From assembly GCA_963839535.1 (NCBI GenBank), contig CAWIVF010000008.1, positions 62,001-126,000 on the forward strand: 64,000 bases of DNA. The letters are read 5' to 3'. Origin of the DNA: RHKX01 sp963839535 (lineage in GTDB: Bacteria; Actinomycetota; Thermoleophilia; Solirubrobacterales; 70-9). Numbering within the stretch: position 1 is the first letter of the stretch; every line of letters starts with the position of its first letter. Shown here piece after piece: positions 38,454 to 45,212 of this stretch. The notes beneath the pieces were generated by a model that ran no database searches, was not told the origin of the DNA, and saw only the letters and a program-made list of their open reading frames with translations. Both the position numbers and the translations under genes were made by a program.

Positions 38454-40781
38454 CTAGGAGGAGGAGCCGGTGCGCGGGCGCGACTTCGCCGTCGCGGTCT
38501 TCGGGCGGGCGCGTTTGGTCCGGGTCGAGGTCGTCGGCGCCTTCTTGCGCGACTTCTTCCCGTTCGGGGAGGCGGCGGTGCTGTCGGCGGCGGTGCCCTC
38601 GGCGGCCTTCGCCTCGGCCTTCCGCTTGTCGGCCTCCTCGCGCGCCTTCTGGCGCTCGGCGCGCTTCTCGCGCATCTCGACCATCGTCGGGCAGTCGTCG
38701 TTGAGGCAGAGGTTCCAGGGGCGGCCGCGGAAGCCCTTCACCTTGAGGCGCGGCGTCTCGTCGCAGACGGTGCAGCGCTCCTCGAGGCGCCAGACCTCGT
38801 AGCCGCGGCCGGGCAGCGGCCGGGAGAAGTGACAGGCGTCGGGATCCTCGGGCTCGTCGCGGTTGTAGCCCTCGCAGCCGACGAAGCGCTTGCCGCCGCG
38901 CATCTCGATGATCCGCAGCCGGTTCGGCGCGCCGTCCTCGTGCTTGCGTCCCGCCTCCTCGCAGACCTTGCAGGGGCCGATGAACTTGTCCTCGTCCATC
39001 CCGGCCCAGATCACCTTGGCGAGCTCCTCGCGGCGGGCGAAGAGGTCGTCGTAGGTGCCGTGGAGCATCTCGCGGCTGATCTCGAGGACCTTGTCGCGGG
39101 TCACGTTGCCGGCGGCGATCTCGTCCATGTCGTGCTCGAGCTCGGCCGTCATCTCCGGCGTCGCCATCCGCAGGACGTGGTCCTTGAACGCCTTGTACAT
39201 GGCGATCCCGGTCTCCGACGGCTCGGGCGGGTTGTTGTAGACGTAGCCGCGGTCGTAGAGCTTCTGGATGATGTCCGGGCGCGTCGCCTTCGTCCCGAGG
39301 CCGGCCTCCTCCATGAGCTCCAGGAGCTTGCCCTGGCTGATCCGGGACGGCGGCTGGGTCTCCTTGTCGACCATCCACGGGGCGCCGTCGAGCTCGAGCT
39401 TCTGGCCCTCCTCGAGCGCCGGCAGCTCGTTGTCGGCGGAGCGGGCGTAGGTGTAGATCCCGGCGAAGCCCGCGTCGACCACGATCGAGCCGCGGACGAA
39501 GTAGGTCTCGGCGCCGGCCTGGATGTCGGCCCGCGCGGACTCGGTGATCATCGGCGGCGAGAACGTCGCCAGGAAGCGGCGGGCGATCAGCTCGTAGACG
39601 CGGCGATGGGCTCCCTCGAGGGCGCCCGGGTAGACCGCCTGCGTCGGGTAGATCGGCGGGTGGTCGGTGGTCTCCTTCTTGCCCCGCGTCGGCTCGAGCG
39701 GCCCGTCCAGCAGGCCCTTGGCGGCGCTGAACTCGGGGATCTTCACGAGCGAGGCGACCAGCTCCTTGAGCGGCAGGGAGACCGGGTAGACCGTGTTGTC
39801 GGTACGGGGATAGGAGATGAACCCGTCCATGTAGAGGTCCTCGGCGATCCGCATGGCGCGCGAGGGGGTGATGCCGAGGCGGCTCGAGGCATCGGTGGCG
39901 AAGGCGGTCGTGTTGTACGGAGTCGGCGGCTTGCGGGTGTTCTTCCGCTTCGTCAGCTCGGTCACCGTGCCCGGCGAGTCGGTGGCGGCGAGTGCGGCCT
40001 CGGCCTCCGGCTTCTTCCAGAACTTGTCCGTCTTGTGGTGCGCCTCGAACGAGCCCTCCGAATGGGCGAACTTGGCGAAGACCTCCCAGTACGGCTCGGC
40101 GACGTGGGCGCGGCGCTCGAGCTCGCGCTCGACGACCAGGCCGAGGGTCGGGCTCTGCACCCGCCCGACGGAGAGGAAGTTGGAGCCGAAGCGGCGGGTT
40201 GCGAGGGAGACCGCGCGGGTCAGGGTGGCGCCCCAGATCAGGTCGATCTCGCCGCGGGTCTGCGCCGCGTAGGCGAGCGGGTAGGACAGCTCGTCGAGGT
40301 CGGAGAAGGCGCGCTCGATCTCGTCCTTGGTCAGGGCGGAGTAGCGGGCCCGCTGGACCGTCGGGGTGTTGCCGTCGGCGAGCTCGCCGTCGACGAGGCC
40401 GGGGTTCACCGCGAGCATCTCGCGCAGCGCCTCGAGCCCGATCAGCTCGCCCTCGCGGTCGAAGTCGGTCGCGATCACGATGCTGTCGGCTTCCTTGGCG
40501 AGCTTCTTGACCGCCTTGACGACGTTCTTGTCGGTCGGCTCGACGACCAGCTCGGCGTCGATCAGCGTCTTCGGATCGGTCTCCTGCCAGTTCGAGTAGC
40601 CCTCGGGGAAGGCGGGGTTGAGGACGTGGCCCTTGAGGCCGACGGTCATGTGGTCGCCGTCGGCGTCGCTCCATGTATAGAAGGGGACCTTGTAGGAGGC
40701 GTCAGCCTTCGCTTCGCCCCCACCGAGAATCTCGGCGATCTTCTTCGCACTGTTGTTCTTCTCGGTGACGATCAGGCGCAT
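38454..40781 (-). CDS. topA: Type IA DNA topoisomerase, archaeal-like, with zinc ribbons and basic tail
   Basis: It relaxes negative supercoils through a 5'-phosphotyrosine. 775 residues. The N-terminus RLIVTEKNNSAKKIAEIL...GHVLNPAFPEGYSNWQ follows archaeal TopA rather than the usual bacterial KLVIVESPAKAKTI start. TOPRIM: IVIATDFDREGELIGLEALRE (about 102-121). The active-site Tyr324 lies in DGFISYPRTDNT. The helical arch ends near 600, followed by two Cys4 zinc ribbons (CKVC...C...C and CTVC...C...C). The last 70 residues are Lys/Ala/Arg-rich, as in actinobacterial TopA tails. A ribosome site GGAGGA precedes ATG 40781, with a possible -10 TACAGT further up. Intact. Confidence 0.92.
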   Translation of the reverse strand: MRLIVTEKNNSAKKIAEILGGGEAKADASYKVPFYTWSDADGDHMTVGLKGHVLNPAFPEGYSNWQETDPKTLIDAELVVEPTDKNVVKAVKKLAKEADSIVIATDFDREGELIGLEALREMLAVNPGLVDGELADGNTPTVQRARYSALTKDEIERAFSDLDELSYPLAYAAQTRGEIDLIWGATLTRAVSLATRRFGSNFLSVGRVQSPTLGLVVERELERRAHVAEPYWEVFAKFAHSEGSFEAHHKTDKFWKKPEAEAALAATDSPGTVTELTKRKNTRKPPTPYNTTAFATDASSRLGITPSRAMRIAEDLYMDGFISYPRTDNTVYPVSLPLKELVASLVKIPEFSAAKGLLDGPLEPTRGKKETTDHPPIYPTQAVYPGALEGAHRRVYELIARRFLATFSPPMITESARADIQAGAETYFVRGSIVVDAGFAGIYTYARSADNELPALEEGQKLELDGAPWMVDKETQPPSRISQGKLLELMEEAGLGTKATRPDIIQKLYDRGYVYNNPPEPSETGIAMYKAFKDHVLRMATPEMTAELEHDMDEIAAGNVTRDKVLEISREMLHGTYDDLFARREELAKVIWAGMDEDKFIGPCKVCEEAGRKHEDGAPNRLRIIEMRGGKRFVGCEGYNRDEPEDPDACHFSRPLPGRGYEVWRLEERCTVCDETPRLKVKGFRGRPWNLCLNDDCPTMVEMREKRAERQKAREEADKRKAEAKAAEGTAADSTAASPNGKKSRKKAPTTSTRTKRARPKTATAKSRPRTGSSS

Positions 40782-40900
40782 CGGTCCTCCAATGCTGCTC
40801 CGGGGGGCGGCGGCGACTGTAGCAACCGCCTTCCGGGGTGCCGACCGGATACATCCGTCCAGATCGGCGGGCGGCAGGCACGTGAAGCATGCGTGCGCTC

Positions 40901-40906
40901 TACGAT
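40901..40906 (+). promoter_or_regulatory. Candidate leaderless -10 box (TACGAT), decides the epimerase start
   Basis: TACGAT ends 6 nt before GTG 40913. The alternative in-frame ATG at 40889 lies upstream of this box and would add MRALYDRG, which is not part of the conserved SDR start. Confidence 0.45.
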
Positions 40907-40912
40907 CGAGGC

Positions 40913-41914
40913 GTGAAGGCTCTTGTCAGCGGCGGCGCCGGGTTCATCGGCTCGCACCTCGTCGACGCCCTGATCGCCAGAGGCGACCAGGTCACCGTGA
41001 TCGACGATCTCTCCACCGGACGGGGGGAGAACATCGCCGATGCGATGGCCAAGGGCGCGCGCCTGATCCCGGCGGACGTCACCGATCTCGCCGCCGTCGA
41101 GCGCGTCTGCCGGAACTTCCGCCCCGACCGGGTCTTCCACCTCGCCGCTCAGGTCGACGTGCGGGTCTCGGTCAGCGACCCGGGCCTCGACGTGCGCGTC
41201 AACGTCGAGGGCACCGTGAACCTCCTCGAGGCGGCGCGGAAGACCGGCGCCGGCGGCTTCGTCCTCGCCTCGAGCTGCGCCGTCTACGGCGAGCCGGAGC
41301 CCGACAGCGTCCCGCTCGCCGAGAGCGCCCAGCTCCGCCCGGGCTCTCCCTACGGCCAGGCCAAGCTCGCCGCCGAGGGCTACGTCGCGCTCTACCGGGA
41401 GCTGCACGGCCTGCCCGCCGCGAGCATGCGCTTCGGCAACGTCTACGGGCCCCGCCAGGGTGCGGTCGGCGAGGCCGGCGTCGTCGCGATCTTCTGCCGC
41501 GAGCTGATTCAGGGCGGCAGCCCGGTGCTGTTCGGCGACGGGACCCAGACCCGCGACTTCGTCTACGTCGGCGACGTCGTCGACGCGCTCCTCGCCGCCT
41601 CCGATCGCTCCGCGGTCGGCGAGTTCAACGTCGGCACCGGCAAGGAGACCTCGGTCCTCGACCTGATCGACATGCTCGCCACGATCGGCGGGCGGGCCGA
41701 CTTCATCCCCGAGCAGATGCCGCCCCGCGCGGGCGAGATCGACCGGATGGTGCTCGACGCCACCCGTCTGCGCGACGCGCTCGGCTGGGGCGACCGCGTG
41801 CCGATCGAGATCGGGTTGCGACTCACCTGGGAGTCGAGCGTGCGCCGCCGCTACGACCCCGACCGCCAGAACATCCCAAGGAGCACGGACCCGCCCTCCC
41901 CTACCCTTTCCTAG
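40913..41914 (+). CDS. NAD-dependent sugar epimerase/dehydratase (extended SDR, UDP-glucose 4-epimerase-like)
   Basis: 333 residues from GTG 40913: VKALVSGGAGFIGSHLVDALIARG (NAD-binding GxxGxxG), VFHLAAQVDVRVSV and the catalytic Ser/Tyr-Lys set (SSCAVYGEPE, SPYGQAKLAAE), with FGNVYGPRQ and FGDGTQTRDFVYVGDVV. The QVDVRVS and YGPRQ signatures are those of bacterial GalE/WbpP-like epimerases. It could interconvert UDP-glucose and UDP-galactose or their N-acetyl forms, and so feed the glycan locus, but it lies 11 kb away. Ends 2 bp before the next gene's ATG. Confidence 0.88.
   Translation: MKALVSGGAGFIGSHLVDALIARGDQVTVIDDLSTGRGENIADAMAKGARLIPADVTDLAAVERVCRNFRPDRVFHLAAQVDVRVSVSDPGLDVRVNVEGTVNLLEAARKTGAGGFVLASSCAVYGEPEPDSVPLAESAQLRPGSPYGQAKLAAEGYVALYRELHGLPAASMRFGNVYGPRQGAVGEAGVVAIFCRELIQGGSPVLFGDGTQTRDFVYVGDVVDALLAASDRSAVGEFNVGTGKETSVLDLIDMLATIGGRADFIPEQMPPRAGEIDRMVLDATRLRDALGWGDRVPIEIGLRLTWESSVRRRYDPDRQNIPRSTDPPSPTLS
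41902..41907 (+). promoter_or_regulatory. Candidate leaderless -10 box (TACCCT) for the siroheme-type gene
   Basis: TACCCT, inside the 3' end of the epimerase gene, ends 9 nt before ATG 41917 and supports that start over ATG 41998. Confidence 0.3.
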
Positions 41915-41916
41915 GC

Positions 41917-42669
41917 ATGCCCGCGCAGAGCTACCCAGGTAAGGAGTGCGTCTGCCAGTTCCGCAGGGGACTGTGCGACCAGTCGTGCGTCCGCGGGATG
42001 CTCGAGACCCCCTTCTACATCGCCTGCCTGCGGCTGACCGGACGGCGCTGCCTCGTCGTCGGCGGCGGCGAGATCGGGCTGGAGAAGATCGAGGGCCTGC
42101 TCGCCTGCGACGGCGAGGTGGTCCTGGTCGCGCCGGACGCCTGCGCGCCGGTTCAGGAGCTGGCCGCCGAGGGGTCGATCACCTGGGAGCGCCGCGAGTT
42201 CACGCCGGCCGACCTCGAGGGCAAGTTCATGGCGATCGCGGCGACGAACGACACCGACGTGAACATCTCCGTCTACGACGCGGCCGAGGAGCGGGCGATG
42301 CTCGTCAACGTCGTCGACGTCCCCTCCCTCTGCAACTTCATCCTCCCCGCCATCGTCCGCACCGGGCCGCTGGCGATCGCGATCTCGACGGCGGGCGCCT
42401 CCCCGGCGCTGGCGAAGCGGATCAAGCGCGAGATCTCGGAGTCGTTCGGCGAGGCCTACGCGGAGCTCGCGGGCATCCTCAACGAGGAACGCGGCTGGGC
42501 GAAGGGAACGCTGCCGACCTACCAGGACCGCAAGGCCTTCTTCGAGGAGATCGTCAACGGCGATCCCGACCCGATCGAGCTCCTGCGCAATGACCGCCGC
42601 GATGAGCTCGACGCGGTGATCGCCGCGGCGCGCGAGCGCCACGGCAGCAGCGTCGGCGCTTCGGCCTAG
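41917..42669 (+). CDS. Precorrin-2 dehydrogenase (siroheme synthase N-domain type) with Cys-rich N-terminus
   Basis: NAD-dependent oxidation of precorrin-2 to sirohydrochlorin, as in CysG N-domain and Met8p. Rossmann motif CLVVGGGEIGLEKIEGLLAC, FMAIAATNDTDVN, NVVDVPSLCNFILPAIV and AISTAGASPALAKRIKREI are all conserved. 250 residues from ATG 41917. The first 27 residues contain four cysteines (CVC...C...C), not part of the standard domain. ATG 41998 would remove them. If translated they could bind metal; otherwise the shorter start is right. It does not include a uroporphyrinogen methyltransferase domain. Confidence 0.85.
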   Translation: MPAQSYPGKECVCQFRRGLCDQSCVRGMLETPFYIACLRLTGRRCLVVGGGEIGLEKIEGLLACDGEVVLVAPDACAPVQELAAEGSITWERREFTPADLEGKFMAIAATNDTDVNISVYDAAEERAMLVNVVDVPSLCNFILPAIVRTGPLAIAISTAGASPALAKRIKREISESFGEAYAELAGILNEERGWAKGTLPTYQDRKAFFEEIVNGDPDPIELLRNDRRDELDAVIAAARERHGSSVGASA

Positions 42670-42703
42670 CCCTCATTGGCCGCTCGTGCCGATGGCGACG
42701 CGA

Positions 42704-42808
42704 GTTGAATCAGTGGGGCGCCTCAGGCCCGTATATGGGACCAAAGTGACCCCACTGAACAAGCTCGGGCCCTCCCCCTCCCTCATCAGCCCGAACCAAG
42801 GTCCGACC
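42704..42808. repeat. Intergenic repeat: nested hairpin plus conserved right arm
   Basis: TCAGTGGGG (42710-42718) pairs with CCCCACTGA (42750-42758) around an inner stem GGCCC-GTATAT-GGGACC. Immediately after, 42771-42808 (CCTCCCCCTCCCTCATCAGC then CCGAACCAAGGTCCGACC) closely matches the right arm of the inverted repeat at 60.2 kb. No gene lies between 42670 and 42836. Confidence 0.6.
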
Positions 42809-42836
42809 TAGACGCAGGCCCCTCGCGAGGCCACGC

Positions 42837-43403
42837 CTACCTCCGACTCTGGACCCCCGCCGGCCGCTCCATCGTCCACATCGTCGGCCCGCTCGGCATC
42901 GCGATCGACCCCGTCACCGCGTAGCCGTCGCGCTCGTAGAAGCCGACGTTCCCCGGCGTCGCGGTCTCGAGATAGGTCGGCAACCCCAGCGAGTCCGACT
43001 CCGCGTGCAGCTCGGCGAGGAGGGCCCGCCCCACCCCGGTCCCGTGCCGCGCCGGGTCGACGCCGAGGAACCACAGATACATATGGGGGTGCTGGATGTG
43101 CACGGCGCGCATCGCCCGGTCGTCGCGGATCCCCCGTCGCGCGGGCAGCGGGCCGGCGACCAGCAGCCAGGCGAGCTCCCAGACGACGGTGCGGTCCGGC
43201 ATCGGCCAGCGGCCCGGCGCGAAGGCGACCGAGGCGCCGACGACCGACCCGGCGTCGCGGGCGACCCGCACCCGCCCGCCGTTGCGGATCGAGGCGGCGA
43301 GGATCCCGGCGAAGGAGACGCGGTTGGCCACGCGCCGGTGCGAGCGGCGCAGCGGGCCGATCGCCGACCAGACGGGATCGTCGAGGAAGGCGTCGCCGAG
43401 CAC
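42837..43403 (-). CDS. GNAT-family N-acetyltransferase, possibly short at the N-terminus
   Basis: The acetyl-CoA site is seen as LWFLGVDPARHGTGVGRALLAELH, followed by YLETATPGNVGFYERDGYAVTGS. The N-terminal arm VLGDAFLDDPVWSAI is typical of one actinobacterial GNAT group. GTG 43403 is the only usable start; the DNA upstream (RITAAEIRSAAR in the same frame, to about 43440) looks like the normal beginning of the domain but has no start codon. That may mean a frameshift or an unusual start. Substrate unknown. Confidence 0.8.
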   Translation of the reverse strand: MLGDAFLDDPVWSAIGPLRRSHRRVANRVSFAGILAASIRNGGRVRVARDAGSVVGASVAFAPGRWPMPDRTVVWELAWLLVAGPLPARRGIRDDRAMRAVHIQHPHMYLWFLGVDPARHGTGVGRALLAELHAESDSLGLPTYLETATPGNVGFYERDGYAVTGSIAMPSGPTMWTMERPAGVQSRR

Positions 43404-43458
43404 CCGGGCCGCCGAGCGGATCTCCGCCGCGGTGATCCGGCCTACGACGGGGGCGGCG

Positions 43459-44091
43459 CTAGCTCCAGTGCCAGGAATCGAGGATCTGCTGGAACTCAGC
43501 CTCGGCCTCCTCGAACTCTTCCTCGCTCGAGGTGAGGGTGATCGAGTAGACGGTCCCCTCGTGGAGCGCCTGCACGAGCGCGAACCGCAGCGTCTCGTCG
43601 GCCTGGGCGGCCGAGTAGCGGATCTCGTAGGCCGGCTCGCCGTCGAGCTCGATCTCGTCCGGGCCCGACTCGATCTGCCCCTCGGGCAGCTGCGACTCGA
43701 TCAGGTCGAGACCCCCGGTCACCGCGTCCTCGAACGGCACCGAGCCGGGCAGGGGCTCGGCGATCACGTTCACGTTCGTCCGGAAGGCGGCGTCCAGGTC
43801 CCCGCGGAAGAAGATCTGGGTGGCGTCGAGCTCCGCGCCGGCGCCCTCGCCGAGCACCTCGTCGACCGCGGGGTCGGCGGCGGTGTCGAGCTGCTCCGTC
43901 AGTTCCTCGTCGGCCTGCGTCCAGCCCGGCGGCAGCTCGAGCTCGTAGGAGTCCGCCGTCACCGCGGTCGGGCTCGATGAGCCCTCGGACTCCTCCGATC
44001 CGGAGTCCTCGCCGCATCCGCCGAGCAGTAGCAAGGCCAGAACCAAGAGCACGGCGATGGGCGCCGGCAGGGAGCGGCGCGCCCTGCTCAC
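43459..44091 (-). CDS. Lipoprotein of unknown function
   Basis: GTG 44091 gives SRARRSLPAPIAVLLVLALLLLGGCGEDSG, a clear lipoprotein signal with lipobox LLGGC. The mature part is very acidic (Glu/Asp-rich linker, then ELELPPGWTQADEEL and YEIRYSAAQADETLRFALVQALHEGTVYSITLTSSEEEFEEAE). The end DSWHWS resembles PsbP/DUF1795-like or other surface lipoproteins in which a single alpha/beta domain ends with a Trp-rich strand. Its start overlaps the hemolysin-III-like gene stop (GTGA), so they are probably cotranscribed. Confidence 0.78.
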   Translation of the reverse strand: MSRARRSLPAPIAVLLVLALLLLGGCGEDSGSEESEGSSSPTAVTADSYELELPPGWTQADEELTEQLDTAADPAVDEVLGEGAGAELDATQIFFRGDLDAAFRTNVNVIAEPLPGSVPFEDAVTGGLDLIESQLPEGQIESGPDEIELDGEPAYEIRYSAAQADETLRFALVQALHEGTVYSITLTSSEEEFEEAEAEFQQILDSWHWS

Positions 44092-44930
44092 GAGGCGGGA
44101 CCGGCGTAGATGGCGATCGCCGCGAAGTGCGCGGCGGCCGCGGCGACGACGAGGACGTGGAAGATCTCGTGGTAGCCGAAGACGGCCGGGCTCGGATCGG
44201 GTCGCTGCCGGGCGTAGATGACGGCGCCGACCATGTAGAGGACGCCGCCGACCGCGATCAGGATCCCGGCACCGGCGCCGGCCTCGGAGACGATCGACGG
44301 GAAGGCGGCGGCGCCGATCCAGCCGACCGCGATGTAGACGCCGACCGAGACCCACTTCGGCGAGTCGGTCCAGATCAGCTCGACGACGATCCCGGCGGCG
44401 GCGCCGGCCCAGACCGCGACGAGCACGGCCGTCGACATCGTCCCCTCGAGCACGAGCAGGGCGAACGGGGTCAGCGTGCCGGCGATCAGCAGGAAGATCA
44501 TCGAGTGGTCGAGCCGGCGCATCCAGCGGCGGGTCGAGGGGCGCTTCCAGTTCACCCGGTGGTAGAGGGCGCTCGTGCCGAGCAGGGCGGAGAGCGAGAC
44601 CGCGTAGATCGCCAGGGCGAGTCGCTCGCGTCCGCCGTTGGCGGCGATCACCAGGATCGCGCCGGCGAGGACGGAGACCGGGAAGGCGCCCTCGTGGATC
44701 CAGCCGCGCAGCTTCGGCTTGACCTTCTCCTGCAGGTCGGAGGCGGCCTGCTTGACGGCATCGACCCGCTCGCCGGTGGCCTCCTTGGCGGCGTCGAGGC
44801 GCGCCGCGGTCGCCTCGCGGGCGTCCCTGGTCGCCTCGCGGGCGTCGTCGAGCCGGTCCCCCATCGCCTCGCGGGCGGCGCTGGCGCGCTCGCGGCCGGC
44901 ATCGGCGGCTTTTCGCATTCCTTCGGTCAC
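44088..44930 (-). CDS. Hemolysin-III/PAQR family membrane protein with N-terminal helical-repeat domain
   Basis: 280 residues. The C-terminal ~205 residues are the TrhA/YqfA-like (hemolysin III, PAQR) seven-helix domain: SALLGTSALYHRVNWKRPSTRRWMRRLDHSMIFLLIAGTLTPFAL and VFGYHEIFHVLVVAAAAAHF contain the conserved Ser-His-Asp-His/H-x3-H metal ligands. The first ~75 residues are an amphipathic Ala/Glu/Arg repeat (REATRDAREATAARLDAAKE, roughly 11-residue period) like apolipoprotein or LEA helices, absent from ordinary family members. Members affect membrane-energy or lipid homeostasis; the added helix could bind the membrane. GTG 44930 or ATG 44918 could start it. Confidence 0.85.
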   Translation of the reverse strand: MTEGMRKAADAGRERASAAREAMGDRLDDAREATRDAREATAARLDAAKEATGERVDAVKQAASDLQEKVKPKLRGWIHEGAFPVSVLAGAILVIAANGGRERLALAIYAVSLSALLGTSALYHRVNWKRPSTRRWMRRLDHSMIFLLIAGTLTPFALLVLEGTMSTAVLVAVWAGAAAGIVVELIWTDSPKWVSVGVYIAVGWIGAAAFPSIVSEAGAGAGILIAVGGVLYMVGAVIYARQRPDPSPAVFGYHEIFHVLVVAAAAAHFAAIAIYAGPAS

Positions 44931-44995
44931 TTCGACGATTATCGCTGCCCGCGCGAGGGGCGTGTCAACCGCCGCGAGCGCGGTGGGCGAAAGCG

Positions 44996-45023
44996 TTGAG
45001 CCGGCAGGCCGATCCCGTAAAAT
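44996..45023 (+). promoter_or_regulatory. Sigma-70-type promoter of nrdJ
   Basis: TTGAGC (44996-45001) and TAAAAT (45018-45023) are separated by 16 bp, the best -35/-10 pair in the window. A transcript starting near 45030 has a 5' leader of about 180 nt. Confidence 0.55.
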
Positions 45024-45029
45024 GCGGGA

Positions 45030-45212
45030 ACCCTCCGAGTTCCGCCTCGATGCCCGTTATGCGGCCTTTGCGGACTCGCCGGATCGCCTTCGCCGAGCCT
45101 GCTCTTAACCTCGCCGAAGCCGCCGACCGGGGTCAGGATCGGAACCGTTACGTCCGGCCGTTTCGCCACCATGTTTCGTTCAGCACATGAGAGATTTCAA
45201 GGGAGATGAGAG
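45030..45212 (+). other. Long 5' leader of nrdJ
   Basis: This 183-nt stretch holds no gene of its own that I can support. I looked for a cobalamin riboswitch, expected upstream of a B12-dependent reductase, and found neither the B12-box (GCCACTG-type) nor the surrounding core. It does contain an ATG frame of 46 codons (45050-45190) ending 22 nt before nrdJ, which could be a leader peptide or chance. Confidence 0.35.

Noticed and set aside
45022..45108. A 28-codon frame starting at ATG inside the nrdJ -10 box
   Set aside because: The ATG lies within the -10 and before the expected transcription start, so it could not be translated from that promoter.
44940..45212. Cobalamin riboswitch expected before class II ribonucleotide reductase
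   Set aside because: No B12-box or conserved core could be found by eye on either strand.
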